Part shown: in pieces, positions 18,381-26,320 of the stretch
How positions within the stretch are numbered: the stretch's first letter is position 1
How the letters are laid out: every line of letters starts with the position of its first letter
From: Clostridia bacterium
Lineage (GTDB): Bacteria > Bacillota > Clostridia > Christensenellales > CAG-138
NCBI GenBank assembly: GCA_017428025.1
Contig: JAFRRO010000049.1
Span: 1 to 64,000, forward strand
Direction: 5' to 3'
Length of the DNA: 64,000 bases
Notes under the pieces: generated by a model
What the model saw: the letters and a program-made list of their open reading frames with translations, nothing else
Databases searched by the model: none
Told to the model about the DNA's origin: nothing
Translations under genes and position numbers: made by a program

Positions 18381-19438
18381 AGCTGTCGGTCGAAGCGTTC
18401 CTGTTCGACAATGCGCTGATGAACTACTGCGTCTACGCACTGACCGGCGCTTGGATCGGCGTGCGGATCCGGCTGTTGCCGACGCTGACCGTCTCGCTGA
18501 TCGGCGCGGTCTACGCGCTGCTGTCGCTGTTTGTCGAACCGCTTCTGCGCGCGTGGTATTGCAGGGTTCCGTGCTTTCTGCTTTTCTCGCTGCCGCTGTT
18601 TCGAACGGCGGGCACGCCTCTGCGCACACTGCCGTTTCTGCTGCTGTCCGCAGCGACGGTCGGCGGCAGCGCGCTGATGCTGACACTGCTGCTCGGCGGA
18701 AGCATCACAAAGGACGGCACGATTTTAGGCACCGTACCGCTTCGCGCCGCACTCGTTTCCGCGGCGATCGCAAGCATGCTTCCGCGGCTGATGCGCGCGA
18801 TGCTTTTCAGAAGAAACCTGTCCGCGCTGTATACCTCGGTCGTCGTGCGGCTGAAAACGCATACCTACCGCATGACCGCACTGATCGACAGCGGGAATCT
18901 TTTGAAGGAACCGGCGACGGGGCTACCCGTTATGCTGATGGATCGCGCGCCGGACCGGCCGCTGCTGCCGGTGCCGTATGCGAACGCTTCCAAAAGCGGC
19001 GTTCTGTACGGCGAACGCGCGCGCTCGGTGATCCTTTCGGAATACGGCGTTGCCGTCGACTGCGTCTGCGCGCAGTCTCCGCTGCCGATCGCGCATGCGG
19101 AGGCGATTCTGCCGGAAGCCGTACTGCCGGTGAAATGGAGGACAAAACATGATCAAAAGGCTTTTGCGCATCTGGTCGCGCCTGCTTTTGCGGCTGCACG
19201 TTGGCAGACGCACTATCTGCTGGTACATTCACACAAACGAGGGCTTGCCCGCACCGCTCGATCCGGAGGAGGAGGCGCGCTGTATCGCGCTCGCGCCGAC
19301 CGACCGCGAAGCGAAGGACAAACTGATCGTGCACAATCTGCGGCTTGTCGTATATCTGGCGCGCAAGTTCGAGAACACCGGCGTGCAGACGGAGGATCTG
19401 ATCAGCATCGGTACGATCGGGCTCATCAAAGCGGTTGA
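18377..19438 (+). CDS. spoIIGA: Pro-sigma-E processing protease SpoIIGA; C-terminus uncertain
   Basis: Membrane-bound aspartic protease that cleaves the pro-sequence of sigma-E in the mother cell after a signal from the forespore. The N-terminal half holds five or so membrane segments (about 10-145), then the protease domain with the catalytic [12 protein letters not shown] (Asp171 by count). Recognisable sequence ends near residue 253 (ILPEAVLP). The frame does not stop there but continues 290 nt across sigE in another frame, giving an Arg/Ala-rich shadow tail. A shift into the neighbouring frame would end at TGA 19150-19152, exactly overlapping the sigE ATG. A frameshift or lost stop is likely. 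Overlaps spoIIE by 4 nt. Confidence 0.8.
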   Translation: MKLSVEAFLFDNALMNYCVYALTGAWIGVRIRLLPTLTVSLIGAVYALLSLFVEPLLRAWYCRVPCFLLFSLPLFRTAGTPLRTLPFLLLSAATVGGSALMLTLLLGGSITKDGTILGTVPLRAALVSAAIASMLPRLMRAMLFRRNLSALYTSVVVRLKTHTYRMTALIDSGNLLKEPATGLPVMLMDRAPDRPLLPVPYANASKSGVLYGERARSVILSEYGVAVDCVCAQSPLPIAHAEAILPEAVLPVKWRTKHDQKAFAHLVAPAFAAARWQTHYLLVHSHKRGLARTARSGGGGALYRARADRPRSEGQTDRAQSAACRISGAQVREHRRADGGSDQHRYDRAHQSG

Positions 19439-19862
19439 AACCTTCAAATCCGAAAAGAAGATCAAGCTTGCAACCTACGCGTCCCGCTGCATCGAAAACG
19501 AGATTCTGATGCATCTGCGCCGCACCACAAAGCTCAAGCTCGAAGTCAGCTTCGAAGAACCGCTGAACGTCGACTGGGACGGCAACGAACTGCTTCTGGA
19601 GGATATCCTCGGCACCGATCCGGACGTCGTAAGCCGCGATATGGAGGACGAGGCGGAGCGCGATCTGCTGAATCGGGCGTTGGAAAAACTTTCGGACCGC
19701 GAACGCGACATCATCGATCTCAGATTCGGTCTCCGCAACGGCGAGGCACAGACGCAAAAGCAGGTTGCCGACGCGATGGGCATTTCGCAAAGCTATATCA
19801 GCCGCCTGGAAAAGCGGATCATGAAACGACTCAAGCGCGATCTTCTGCGGATGCAGTCATGA
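19149..19862 (+). CDS. sigE: RNA polymerase sporulation sigma factor, pro-sigma-E
   Basis: Directs early mother-cell transcription. 237 residues. The first 27 or so ([15 protein letters not shown], basic and amphipathic, then [10 protein letters not shown]) match the pro-sequence of Bacillus pro-sigma-E that tethers it to the membrane until SpoIIGA cuts. Region 2 is clear ([46 protein letters not shown]), as is region 4 ([24 protein letters not shown]). GGAGG at 19138-19142 gives good spacing to the ATG. It ends tail to tail with sigG, with a 6-bp overlap and no terminator. Confidence 0.97.
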   Translation: MIKRLLRIWSRLLLRLHVGRRTICWYIHTNEGLPAPLDPEEEARCIALAPTDREAKDKLIVHNLRLVVYLARKFENTGVQTEDLISIGTIGLIKAVETFKSEKKIKLATYASRCIENEILMHLRRTTKLKLEVSFEEPLNVDWDGNELLLEDILGTDPDVVSRDMEDEAERDLLNRALEKLSDRERDIIDLRFGLRNGEAQTQKQVADAMGISQSYISRLEKRIMKRLKRDLLRMQS

Positions 19863-20636
19863 TTTGACGTACTTTTCAAGCTGCTTCAGCGCGCTCTTTT
19901 CAAGACGCGAGACCTGCGCCTGCGAAATGCCGATCTCCTTCGAGTCCTCCACCTGCGTCTTGCAGGCGTAATAGCGCAGCTTGAGTATTTTCTGGTCGCG
20001 TTCGGACAGGTGTGAAATGCCTTCCTTGAGCGCAATCGCGTTCAGCCGACGCGTCTCGGTATCCTTCGGATCGCGGATCTGGTCGAGAACGCACATGGCG
20101 TCGTCGTCGCTGTTGAATACGGGATCGTACAGACTCACCGGATCGCTGACGGCGTCGAGCGCAAAGACCACGTCCGGTTCGGGAATCCCGAGCTCCGCGG
20201 CGATCTCGGAAACGCTCGGCTCGCGCGAGAGCGACTCGGTCAGCTTGAGCTTTGCCTGCATCGCGCGGTATGCGGTATCGCGCATCGAACGCGGCACGCG
20301 CACGGCGCTGTAATCGCGCAGATGCCGCCGGATCTCGCCTGCGATCATCGGCACCGCGTAGGTCGAAAACCGTACGTCCTGACTGAGATCGAAGCCCGCG
20401 ACGGACTTCAGAAGCCCGATGCATCCGACCTGAAAGAGATCGTCGGCAAGCTCGCCGCGTCCGGAAAACCGCTGCACCACGGACAGAACGAGACGGAGGT
20501 TCGCGTAGATGAACTTCTCCCGTGCCTGCTCATCGCCGGATTTCGCCCGTATCAGCAATTCGCGCATCTCTTCCGGCTTCAGACGCGGCAGCTGCGATGT
20601 ATCGATGCTCGTGATTTCCACTTTCTGCAAGTGCAT
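19857..20636 (-). CDS. sigG: RNA polymerase sporulation sigma factor sigma-G
   Basis: Controls late forespore transcription after engulfment. The [24 protein letters not shown] opening is diagnostic for sigma-G, followed by region 2 ([52 protein letters not shown]), [14 protein letters not shown] and region 4 ([21 protein letters not shown]). GGAGG is at 20643-20639; ATG 20636 and GTG 20639 are too close to it, so initiation may really be at TTG 20630, 8 nt away. Unlike the usual spoIIGA-sigE-sigG order in one direction, here sigG is inverted and convergent with sigE. Confidence 0.96.
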   Translation of the reverse strand: MHLQKVEITSIDTSQLPRLKPEEMRELLIRAKSGDEQAREKFIYANLRLVLSVVQRFSGRGELADDLFQVGCIGLLKSVAGFDLSQDVRFSTYAVPMIAGEIRRHLRDYSAVRVPRSMRDTAYRAMQAKLKLTESLSREPSVSEIAAELGIPEPDVVFALDAVSDPVSLYDPVFNSDDDAMCVLDQIRDPKDTETRRLNAIALKEGISHLSERDQKILKLRYYACKTQVEDSKEIGISQAQVSRLEKSALKQLEKYVKS

Positions 20637-20649
20637 CACCTCCGACCGA

Positions 20650-20679
20650 TAGTTTGTCCTTCCGGCGATTCGCGTAAAC
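20650..20679 (-). promoter_or_regulatory. Candidate sigma-F promoter of sigG
   Basis: On the minus strand, GTTTA (20679-20675), 15 bp, GGACAAACTA (20659-20650). This fits the sigma-F consensus GYWTA and GGnnAnAHTR, with a spacer one base short of the usual 16. In Bacillus sigG is transcribed by sigma-F, so the match makes biological sense. Confidence 0.45.
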
Positions 20680-20693
20680 CCGACCGATCGGAT

Positions 20694-20722
20694 TTGACAG
20701 ACTTTTCCAATCGTGGTAGGAT
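20694..20722 (+). promoter_or_regulatory. Promoter of the metallophosphoesterase lipoprotein gene
   Basis: Perfect TTGACA (20694-20699), 17 bp, TAGGAT (20717-20722), followed by GAGGTGA at 20743-20749 as ribosome binding site. Confidence 0.65.
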
Positions 20723-20755
20723 AGTATCGAACGATCGGAAGCGAGGTGACCGTAT

Positions 20756-21910
20756 ATCAAACGGATTGCGGCGGCAGTTCTGTCCGGCATCTTCTTGATG
20801 CTGTTTTTCGCCTGCGTCAAAGTGCCCGAAACGCCGCAGACAACGCCTGCGGCACAGGTGCAGACGGAGGACGTCACGATCGTTGCCGAGACCGACATCG
20901 TTCCCGCAGCGGCGGTTCAGACGCCGGTTCCGATGCCGACGCCCGACGCCACGGAGCCGCCGACACAGCAGCCGACCGATGCGCCGAGTCCTTCCGCACA
21001 GACCGGGACCTATGCGGCGGCGGAAGGCGTCTATACGATCGCATGGATCAGCGATCCGCAGCACTATTCAAAGAAGTTTCCGGAATACTACTATGCGATG
21101 ACCGGTTTTTTGCGCGACCATTGCGAGGAAATGCATCTCAAATACGTCATCAATACCGGCGATCTTGTGCACAACACCGATCTCGATTCGGAATGGCAGG
21201 TCGCTCTGACCGCGCAGTCCTATATCGACGACATCCCGAACGGCGTGCTTGCGGGCAATCATGACATTCTCGATCCGTACGGGTACAAGATCTTCACCAA
21301 GTATTTCGGCGAAAAGCATTATGCGGACAAGCCGTGGTACGGCGGTTCGTTCGAGGACAACCGCGGGCACTACGACCTTCTCACGATCGGCGAAACCGAC
21401 TACATCTTCGTCTATATGGGTTTTGCGCCGACCAAGAAGGCGTTTACATGGGTGTACGATACGTTCCGGGCATATCCGGACCGCGTCGGCGTGCTCTGCC
21501 TGCACGATTACTATACCAAGACGCAGACGCTCTCTGAGGACGGCAAGAAATGGTATGATCTCGTCGTCAAGCGGACGCCGAACGTCTATATGGTCCTGTG
21601 CGGACACAAGTACGGCGCGTACTGTTTCCCGGAATCGTTCGACGACGACGGAGACGGCAAGGCGGACCGCACGGTTTATCAGATGCTGTTCAACTATCAG
21701 GCGTCGCTGCACGACGGCGGCGGGGGATACCTCCGGCTGATCCAGATCGACGAAGCGGCGGGGACGATGCACAACATGACCTATTCGCCGGTGTTCGAGG
21801 ATTTCAACCGGTTCGATGATCCGAGCAACCGCGAGGAGTACTATCCGTTTGACGAACGGAACGAGGAATTCACGCTTCCGTTGCCGTGGCGGATCGATCA
21901 AGCATCTTAG
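20756..21910 (+). CDS. Exported lipoprotein with calcineurin-like metallophosphoesterase domain; probable AUC start
   Basis: Reading back from the conserved domain, the frame gives KRIAAAVLSGIFLMLFFAC, an ideal lipoprotein signal with Cys as the lipobox residue, followed by a Pro/Thr-rich linker to about residue 85. The phosphoesterase core has ISDPQH, NTGDLVHN, LAGNHD, LHDYY and LCGHKYG in order, the five metal-binding blocks of the family. No ATG, GTG or TTG precedes the signal peptide; the codon 6 nt after GAGGTGA is ATC at 20756. The TTG at 20795 or ATG at 20798 would cut the signal off. Substrate unknown; nucleotides or phospholipids are possible. Confidence 0.75.
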   Translation: MKRIAAAVLSGIFLMLFFACVKVPETPQTTPAAQVQTEDVTIVAETDIVPAAAVQTPVPMPTPDATEPPTQQPTDAPSPSAQTGTYAAAEGVYTIAWISDPQHYSKKFPEYYYAMTGFLRDHCEEMHLKYVINTGDLVHNTDLDSEWQVALTAQSYIDDIPNGVLAGNHDILDPYGYKIFTKYFGEKHYADKPWYGGSFEDNRGHYDLLTIGETDYIFVYMGFAPTKKAFTWVYDTFRAYPDRVGVLCLHDYYTKTQTLSEDGKKWYDLVVKRTPNVYMVLCGHKYGAYCFPESFDDDGDGKADRTVYQMLFNYQASLHDGGGGYLRLIQIDEAAGTMHNMTYSPVFEDFNRFDDPSNREEYYPFDERNEEFTLPLPWRIDQAS

Positions 21911-21931
21911 TTTATATGAGGAGGGGAGCAC

Positions 21932-23044
21932 ATGGAACAAGAAGCGAGACGGACGAAAACCATCAAAGAGACCGACAGAAAGTGCCCGAACTGCGGTGCG
22001 ACGCTGCAGTATGATCCGGTGAAGAACGGTCTGAGCTGCGCGTTCTGCGGTCACTGGGAGCAGATTCAGACCGAAAAGAACGAGGAAGGCGCGGACAGGA
22101 GTGCCGACGAGCTCGATCTGCTTTCCGAAACCAACACGGAAGGCTATGACTGGGGTGCGAAGAACAAGGTCATCATCTGCAAATCCTGCGGCGCGGAATC
22201 GATCTATGACGAGCTGCAGATCGCGGATGTCTGCCCGTACTGCGGCAGCAATCAGGTCATGCAGGCGAGCGAGGACGTCAAGACGCTCGCGCCGGGCGGC
22301 GTGGTGCCGTTCCGCATCGACGAAAAGAAAGCGGGCAGCCTCTTCACCAACTGGATCAAGGGCAAATTCTTCTGCCCGAAGCGCGCGAAGGAAAGCGCCA
22401 GACCGGATGCGTTCAAAGGCGTGTATCTGCCGTACTGGACCTATGACGCCAAGACGACCACCAGGTATACGGCGCGCTACGGCATTGACCGCGAGCGCGA
22501 GGGCAAGGACGGCAAAAAGGAAACCTATACCGACTGGTTCACGACCGGCGGCGTACAGAACGAGCAGTTTGATGATGTTCTGGTGTTCGGTTCCAAACGA
22601 TATGAAGCGGATCTGATGTCGCGCATCGAGCCGTTCGAAACCGCGGAGAACGTTCGTTACCAGCCGAAGTTCCTGCAGGGATTCACGGCGGAGCGCTATT
22701 CAATCGGCTTGAAGGACGGTTGGGAGAGCGCGAAAAAGAAGATGGAAGAGAAGATCGAGGAGGATATCAAGAGCGATATTTCGAATCGATACAACGCCGA
22801 TCACGTCGAGGATGTCAACGGCAAGACGACGTATGCCGAAACAACTTATAAATATCTTCTGCTGCCGGTGTGGATGAGTTCGTTCAAGTACAAGGACAAG
22901 CTCTATCGCTTCCTTGTCAACGGACAGAACGGCAAGGTCGGCGGCAAGACGCCGGTATCCGCGGTCCGCGTCATCCTGGTGATTGCGGCGGTCGTCGCGG
23001 TCATTGCGGGACTTGTGCTGCTGATGAAAACCTGCGGAAGATAA
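21932..23044 (+). CDS. Zinc-ribbon membrane protein of unknown function
   Basis: 370 residues with two zinc ribbons near the N-terminus (CPNCGATLQY...CAFCG at about 15-37, and CKSCGAESIYD...CPYCG at about 87-108), a soluble middle region with YLPYWTYDAKTTTRYTARYG, and one C-terminal membrane helix (about 344-365). Similar proteins are widespread in Firmicutes and usually called TFIIB-type zinc-ribbon or hypothetical; none has a known job that I can cite. Excellent ribosome binding site (GAGGAGGGGAG). It follows the phosphoesterase by 21 nt and is probably cotranscribed with it. Ends in a strong terminator. Confidence 0.75.
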   Translation: MEQEARRTKTIKETDRKCPNCGATLQYDPVKNGLSCAFCGHWEQIQTEKNEEGADRSADELDLLSETNTEGYDWGAKNKVIICKSCGAESIYDELQIADVCPYCGSNQVMQASEDVKTLAPGGVVPFRIDEKKAGSLFTNWIKGKFFCPKRAKESARPDAFKGVYLPYWTYDAKTTTRYTARYGIDREREGKDGKKETYTDWFTTGGVQNEQFDDVLVFGSKRYEADLMSRIEPFETAENVRYQPKFLQGFTAERYSIGLKDGWESAKKKMEEKIEEDIKSDISNRYNADHVEDVNGKTTYAETTYKYLLLPVWMSSFKYKDKLYRFLVNGQNGKVGGKTPVSAVRVILVIAAVVAVIAGLVLLMKTCGR

Positions 23045-23047
23045 ACG

Positions 23048-23092
23048 AACGCAAAAAAAGAAGCGGGGGAAAACCTCGCTTCTTTGCGTTTT
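23048..23092. terminator. Bidirectional terminator between the zinc-ribbon gene and the nitroreductase gene
   Basis: Stem AAAGAAGCG / CGCTTCTTT (23057-23065 and 23077-23085) extended by AACGCAAA / TTTGCGTT, with T-rich flanks on both strands. Serves the two convergent genes. Confidence 0.85.
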
Positions 23093-23096
23093 GGCA

Positions 23097-23615
23097 TTAT
23101 GCGCGAATGACGTAATTCGCTTTTCTGGGCGCGGGAGCGGACAGGGGAGCCGCTGCATAGCCGAGAATGCAGTTTCCGATGCCGACGCATCCTTCCGGAA
23201 CGCCCCACTCCTTCATCAGAGCCTTGCCTTCTTCGGTTTCGAACATCTGCTTCGCGCGGTGGATCCAGCAGGAGTCCACACCCGCGGCGAACGCGGCGTT
23301 CAAGAGATTGCCCATCACCAGACATCCGTCTTCAAACCAGGTCGAAGCGGCGTTCGGATTGCCGAATACAATCACGACGGTCGGTGCGCCGTAGAACGGA
23401 TCACCGTTGCTGCCCATCACTGCGGCATTCATACGGCTGAGCTTCTTCACAAGCTCCCTGTCCTGTACGACGACCATCGTCGGGCTCTGCTTTCCGTTGC
23501 CGGTGGGGGCAAAGGTGGCAGCTTCCAGGATCGCGTTCAGCTGATCCTCATGTACCTGTTCCTCACGGTACGCACGCACACTGCGGCGGTTCTTCAATGC
23601 AAACAAAGCATCCAT
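23097..23615 (-). CDS. Nitroreductase family protein
   Basis: FMN-dependent oxidoreductase of the NfsB/FRP superfamily, about 172 residues. The N-terminal MDALFALKNRRSVRAYREEQV carries the RRSVR motif that contacts FMN phosphate, followed by ATFAPTGNGKQSP and the C-terminal GIGNCILGYAA. The natural substrate cannot be told from sequence; such small members reduce nitroaromatics, quinones or flavins. I start at 23615 because AAGGAGGAACAAAC precedes it; the frame is open further upstream without a ribosome binding site. Transcribed alone, convergent with the zinc-ribbon gene. Confidence 0.9.
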   Translation of the reverse strand: MDALFALKNRRSVRAYREEQVHEDQLNAILEAATFAPTGNGKQSPTMVVVQDRELVKKLSRMNAAVMGSNGDPFYGAPTVVIVFGNPNAASTWFEDGCLVMGNLLNAAFAAGVDSCWIHRAKQMFETEEGKALMKEWGVPEGCVGIGNCILGYAAAPLSAPAPRKANYVIRA

Positions 23616-23694
23616 TGTTTGTTCCTCCTTTTTTGATGCAACCATTATAGCAGATTGCGGAGGAGGAAGCAAGCACGATTCTCGATGCCGGCGC

Positions 23695-23808
23695 TCAGAA
23701 GAAGATGCTGAGCAGGGAGGCGAGCTTCAGGTACCAGGGAGTCCGCAGCCGGGAGGCGCGTTCGATACGGCGATACAATTTCTTCAATTCCAATTCAGTC
23801 ATTTCCAT
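23695..23808 (-). CDS. Small hypothetical protein, about 37 residues
   Basis: A short frame reading MEMTELELKKLYRRIER then RTPWYLKLASLLSIFF. It has a good ribosome binding site (AAAGGAG, 4 nt before the ATG) and a TATAAT (23839-23834) upstream; the -35 is poor. The basic N-terminal helix and hydrophobic end suggest a membrane-associated peptide. I recognise no family. The frame stays open upstream, but that part has no start signal. Real expression is plausible, not shown. Confidence 0.45.
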   Translation of the reverse strand: MEMTELELKKLYRRIERASRLRTPWYLKLASLLSIFF

Positions 23809-23834
23809 TCGCTCCTTTCTTGTATCTGACTGCA

Positions 23835-24060
23835 TTATATCGGCTAATTGTGTCAAAATTGCTCTTATTTTGTGAAGGAATCGCCAAAAAACGACGATCA
23901 ATTTATGAATAAGACTTGAACAAATTATGAACACGTGGTAAATTATAATGGGTTATTTTATGTCCAAATGAATTTAGAACGCTAAATATGGATCGCATGA
24001 ACGATATATCGATCATTCGAAGGAAAAACGAGAAACGGACGCAACCGTGCAAAAACGCGC
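23835..24060. other. AT-rich intergenic region with an unassigned plus-strand promoter
   Basis: Between the small gene and PAP2 the base composition drops well below the rest of the window. On the plus strand TTGAAC (23916-23921) and TAAATT (23939-23944, 17 bp) or TATAAT (23944-23949) could make a promoter. Downstream there is no credible coding frame on that strand; the long plus-strand frame over PAP2 looks like a shadow. Confidence 0.4.
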
Positions 24061-24087
24061 AAAAAGAGAAGGAGGCGCGAAGCCTCC
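24061..24087 (-). terminator. Terminator of the PAP2 operon
   Basis: On the minus strand a GGAGGC / GCCTCC stem (24087-24082 and 24076-24071) with a 5-nt loop is followed by TTCTCTTTTT. Terminates the lipoprotein-PAP2 transcript. Confidence 0.8.
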
Positions 24088-24110
24088 CGAAAGGAGCGAT
24101 TTTGTTGCTT

Positions 24111-25085
24111 TTACTTGCCGCCGAGTTTGTTCAGGACCTTAAACAGCATGGGATAGACGCCGACGCAGACGACGGTCATGACGCAATACCGGACGCCGCG
24201 CAGCAATGCCGGTTCGTCCGAACCGCCGAATACCGCCTTGAGCCCGGCGCGAACGCCGAGCGCGACGATCAGACCGAGCGCAATCTTGATGAGCTGCACC
24301 CACCAGACCGCTTTCGTCTCGAAATGCACGAACGAATCGTCCATCAGCTTTCCGACGATCATCCCCAACGTAGCGCCGACGAGCACATACGCGTTTCCGA
24401 TGCTCTCCTTTGCCGTCGGAAGGTTTGCCGGATCGGCAGGCGGGGGGCTGGCAAGCAGAAATGCCAACAGACCGATGCTTGCGGCTGCGCCGATGACAAG
24501 GATCGCATTCAGCCTGCGGTTCTGTTCGCGTTCATCGCGGAACAGGACGGCAAAGAAGATCAATACGATCACGCCGAGAAGCAGACCGACGACGACGTCC
24601 AAGAGCGTATGTACGCCGAGATACATGCGCGAGAACGCAACGATCAGCGAAAGAACGATCGCCGCGGCATAAGCCCACTTCTTTTTGAGATACATTGCGA
24701 CGCCGCCGAGCGCGATGCATGCGGTCAAGGTGTGACCGCTCGGGAAGGAGTACCCGCTTGCCGCCGGGATTGCGCTTTCCACCGCCTGAAACGTCGGATC
24801 GATGATCCAGGGACGCGGGATCATGAAGATCGCCTTCAACGCCTGCTGCAGAAAGCTTCCGACCATGAACACGCCGAGGAACCGGTATCCGTACCGCTTA
24901 TCCACGCACCAGACGAGAATCATGGCGATCACAAGGAATACCATCTCATGCCCGAGATAGGTGACCGCGGACATGATTGCGGTCAAAAACGGCACGCGCA
25001 GCGCCGCAAGCGCGCGCAGCTGATCCATCAGCCATACGAAAATCGGAGCGTTTCCGATGGCTTCCGTCGTTTCCAAGAGTATCAT
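24111..25085 (-). CDS. PAP2-superfamily membrane phosphatase
   Basis: About 324 residues with seven or more membrane helices. The three PAP2 phosphatase blocks are intact: KAIFMIPRPW (KxxxxxxRP), YSFPSGHT (PSGH) and SRMYLGVHTLLDVVVG (SRxxxxxHxxxD). These act on lipid phosphates such as undecaprenyl diphosphate or phosphatidate on the outer face of the membrane. The C-terminal extension of about 130 residues adds more helices than in the minimal BcrC/PgpB type, so the substrate is open. AGGAGG lies 5 nt before the ATG; the lipoprotein gene ends 12 nt upstream, so they are one operon. Confidence 0.88.
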   Translation of the reverse strand: MILLETTEAIGNAPIFVWLMDQLRALAALRVPFLTAIMSAVTYLGHEMVFLVIAMILVWCVDKRYGYRFLGVFMVGSFLQQALKAIFMIPRPWIIDPTFQAVESAIPAASGYSFPSGHTLTACIALGGVAMYLKKKWAYAAAIVLSLIVAFSRMYLGVHTLLDVVVGLLLGVIVLIFFAVLFRDEREQNRRLNAILVIGAAASIGLLAFLLASPPPADPANLPTAKESIGNAYVLVGATLGMIVGKLMDDSFVHFETKAVWWVQLIKIALGLIVALGVRAGLKAVFGGSDEPALLRGVRYCVMTVVCVGVYPMLFKVLNKLGGK

Positions 25086-25097
25086 GAAGTCCTCCTA

Positions 25098-25844
25098 TCA
25101 GTTCCCAAGCAGCGCAAGCAGCGCCTTGCATTCGGTCAAGGTGTTGTATGGAGTGTGTTCCGCGCCGGAACGGTTCGATTGCCTGATCACGACGGTGTCG
25201 GTTCCGTTCGTGTAGGCGATCGCGTCGTTATTGGTATCATAGAGGTACGATTCTCCGTTTTCCATGCGGCTTTCAAAGGTGTCTTCGCAAAGCCGGTACT
25301 GCCTGCCGCCGTCGTTCGGGAAGATCGAGATCTCAAGGTTGCAGGCGTCAAGCCTTAGGTATGCGCTCCATTCTTCCGTCTGCAGGGTGAGTCCTTCGAT
25401 CTTCGCGTGCGGATCGCGAATCAGCGCGAACGCTTCCTCCGTCGAAAGCAGCGTCTGCATCATCAGACCGGATTGTTCGATGCCGATCGTATAGCGATAC
25501 GGTTCGCTATCGCAAGCGTAGTATGTAAAATCGGTCAGCGTGTCGTCGCTGTCTCTTTTGCTGCTTTCCAGCAAGTTCACGGTCAAACCGTTCTTCGTCA
25601 TCGAATCGAGCGGCTCCTTCGAAGCATCGGAGACCTTCTTGCCGCGCGCGATGCTGAGATAGAAGATTTGTCCGTTCCGTTCATAGGTATAGGCGTGACG
25701 GATCGTGCCGTAAGTGGACGGATAGCGCTTGGCAAGCTCCCATATGGGCGAGGATTCCGCAGCCGTTTGCTGCCGGTCGCCGCCGCAGCCGAAGGGCAGC
25801 AGGCAGGCAAGCAGCAACAGCAGGATGAAAAGCCGGTGCTTCAT
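25098..25844 (-). CDS. Lipoprotein of unknown function
   Basis: About 248 residues. The N-terminus is a lipoprotein signal (MKHRLF, hydrophobic core, LLPFGCGG with the lipid-modified Cys at about 20). The mature part is acidic and beta-rich by appearance, with no motif I recognise. I start at ATG 25844, 8 nt after GGAG; an upstream TTG in frame lies inside the ribosome binding site. It is the first gene before PAP2, so a role in the same envelope process is possible. An extended -10 (TGCTATGAT at 25885-25877, minus strand) is the likely promoter core. Confidence 0.7.
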   Translation of the reverse strand: MKHRLFILLLLLACLLPFGCGGDRQQTAAESSPIWELAKRYPSTYGTIRHAYTYERNGQIFYLSIARGKKVSDASKEPLDSMTKNGLTVNLLESSKRDSDDTLTDFTYYACDSEPYRYTIGIEQSGLMMQTLLSTEEAFALIRDPHAKIEGLTLQTEEWSAYLRLDACNLEISIFPNDGGRQYRLCEDTFESRMENGESYLYDTNNDAIAYTNGTDTVVIRQSNRSGAEHTPYNTLTECKALLALLGN

Positions 25845-25960
25845 ACGCGCATCTCCTTTCAAACATATGATGGACTATCATAGCATACTTCCCGAAAAAA
25901 GTCACGTAAAATGTCAAAACGCGTCTGCGAAAGATATATGAAAGTTTTTAAAATTCGTAC

Positions 25961-25989
25961 TTGACAGAACAACCTCTTTTGCCTATAAT
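25961..25989 (+). promoter_or_regulatory. Strong promoter of the tRNA-Thr/tRNA-Pro unit
   Basis: Perfect consensus TTGACA (25961-25966), 17 bp, TATAAT (25984-25989), the best in the window. Confidence 0.92.
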
Positions 25990-26000
25990 AGAAAAGGTCC

Positions 26001-26076
26001 GCCAAAGTAGCTCAGTCGGTAGAGCGACGCACTCGTAATGCGTAGGTCAGGGGTCCGAGTCCCCTCTTTGGCTCCA
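26001..26076 (+). tRNA. tRNA-Thr (anticodon CGU)
   Basis: Full cloverleaf: acceptor GCCAAAG / CTTTGGC, D arm with AGCTCAGTCGGTAGAGC, anticodon stem ACGCA / TGCGT around loop CTCGTAA (anticodon CGT, reads ACG), T arm GGGGTCCGAGTCCCC, encoded CCA. First gene of a two-tRNA transcript. Confidence 0.97.
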
Positions 26077-26080
26077 TTGT

Positions 26081-26157
26081 CGAGGCGTAGCGCAGTTTGG
26101 TAGCGCGTTTGGTTCGGGACCAAAAGGCCGCTGGTTCAAATCCAGTCGCCTCGACCA
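26081..26157 (+). tRNA. tRNA-Pro (anticodon CGG)
   Basis: Acceptor CGAGGCG / CGCCTCG, anticodon stem TTTGG / CCAAA with loop TTCGGGA (anticodon CGG, reads CCG), T loop GTTCAAATC, encoded CCA. Four nt after tRNA-Thr, ahead of a terminator. Confidence 0.97.
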
Positions 26158-26164
26158 CGAAATC

Positions 26165-26188
26165 AGCCCCTGATTCAGGGGCTTTTTT
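26165..26188 (+). terminator. Terminator of the tRNA-Thr/tRNA-Pro unit
   Basis: Eight-bp stem AGCCCCTG / CAGGGGCT with an ATT loop, then TTTTT. Confidence 0.93.
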
Positions 26189-26257
26189 CATACCCAAACA
26201 TTGCAAACAAGTCATTAAACAAATCAGTTTTGCCGATTGTGCCGTTTCAGATACCGG

Positions 26258-26286
26258 TTGCATTCCGGTTCGCCCTTTGCTATACT
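26258..26286 (+). promoter_or_regulatory. Promoter of the GNAT acetyltransferase pair
   Basis: TTGCAT (26258-26263), 17 bp, TATACT (26281-26286), 34 bp before the GTG start. Confidence 0.7.
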
Positions 26287-26320
26287 CATCATAACACAGC
26301 AGAAACGCGAGGATCGCACC

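Noticed and set aside
23988-25358. Plus-strand frame of 456 residues over the PAP2 region
   Set aside because: Antisense to a clear membrane protein with all three PAP2 motifs; the translated product is His/Asp/Arg-rich without a domain.
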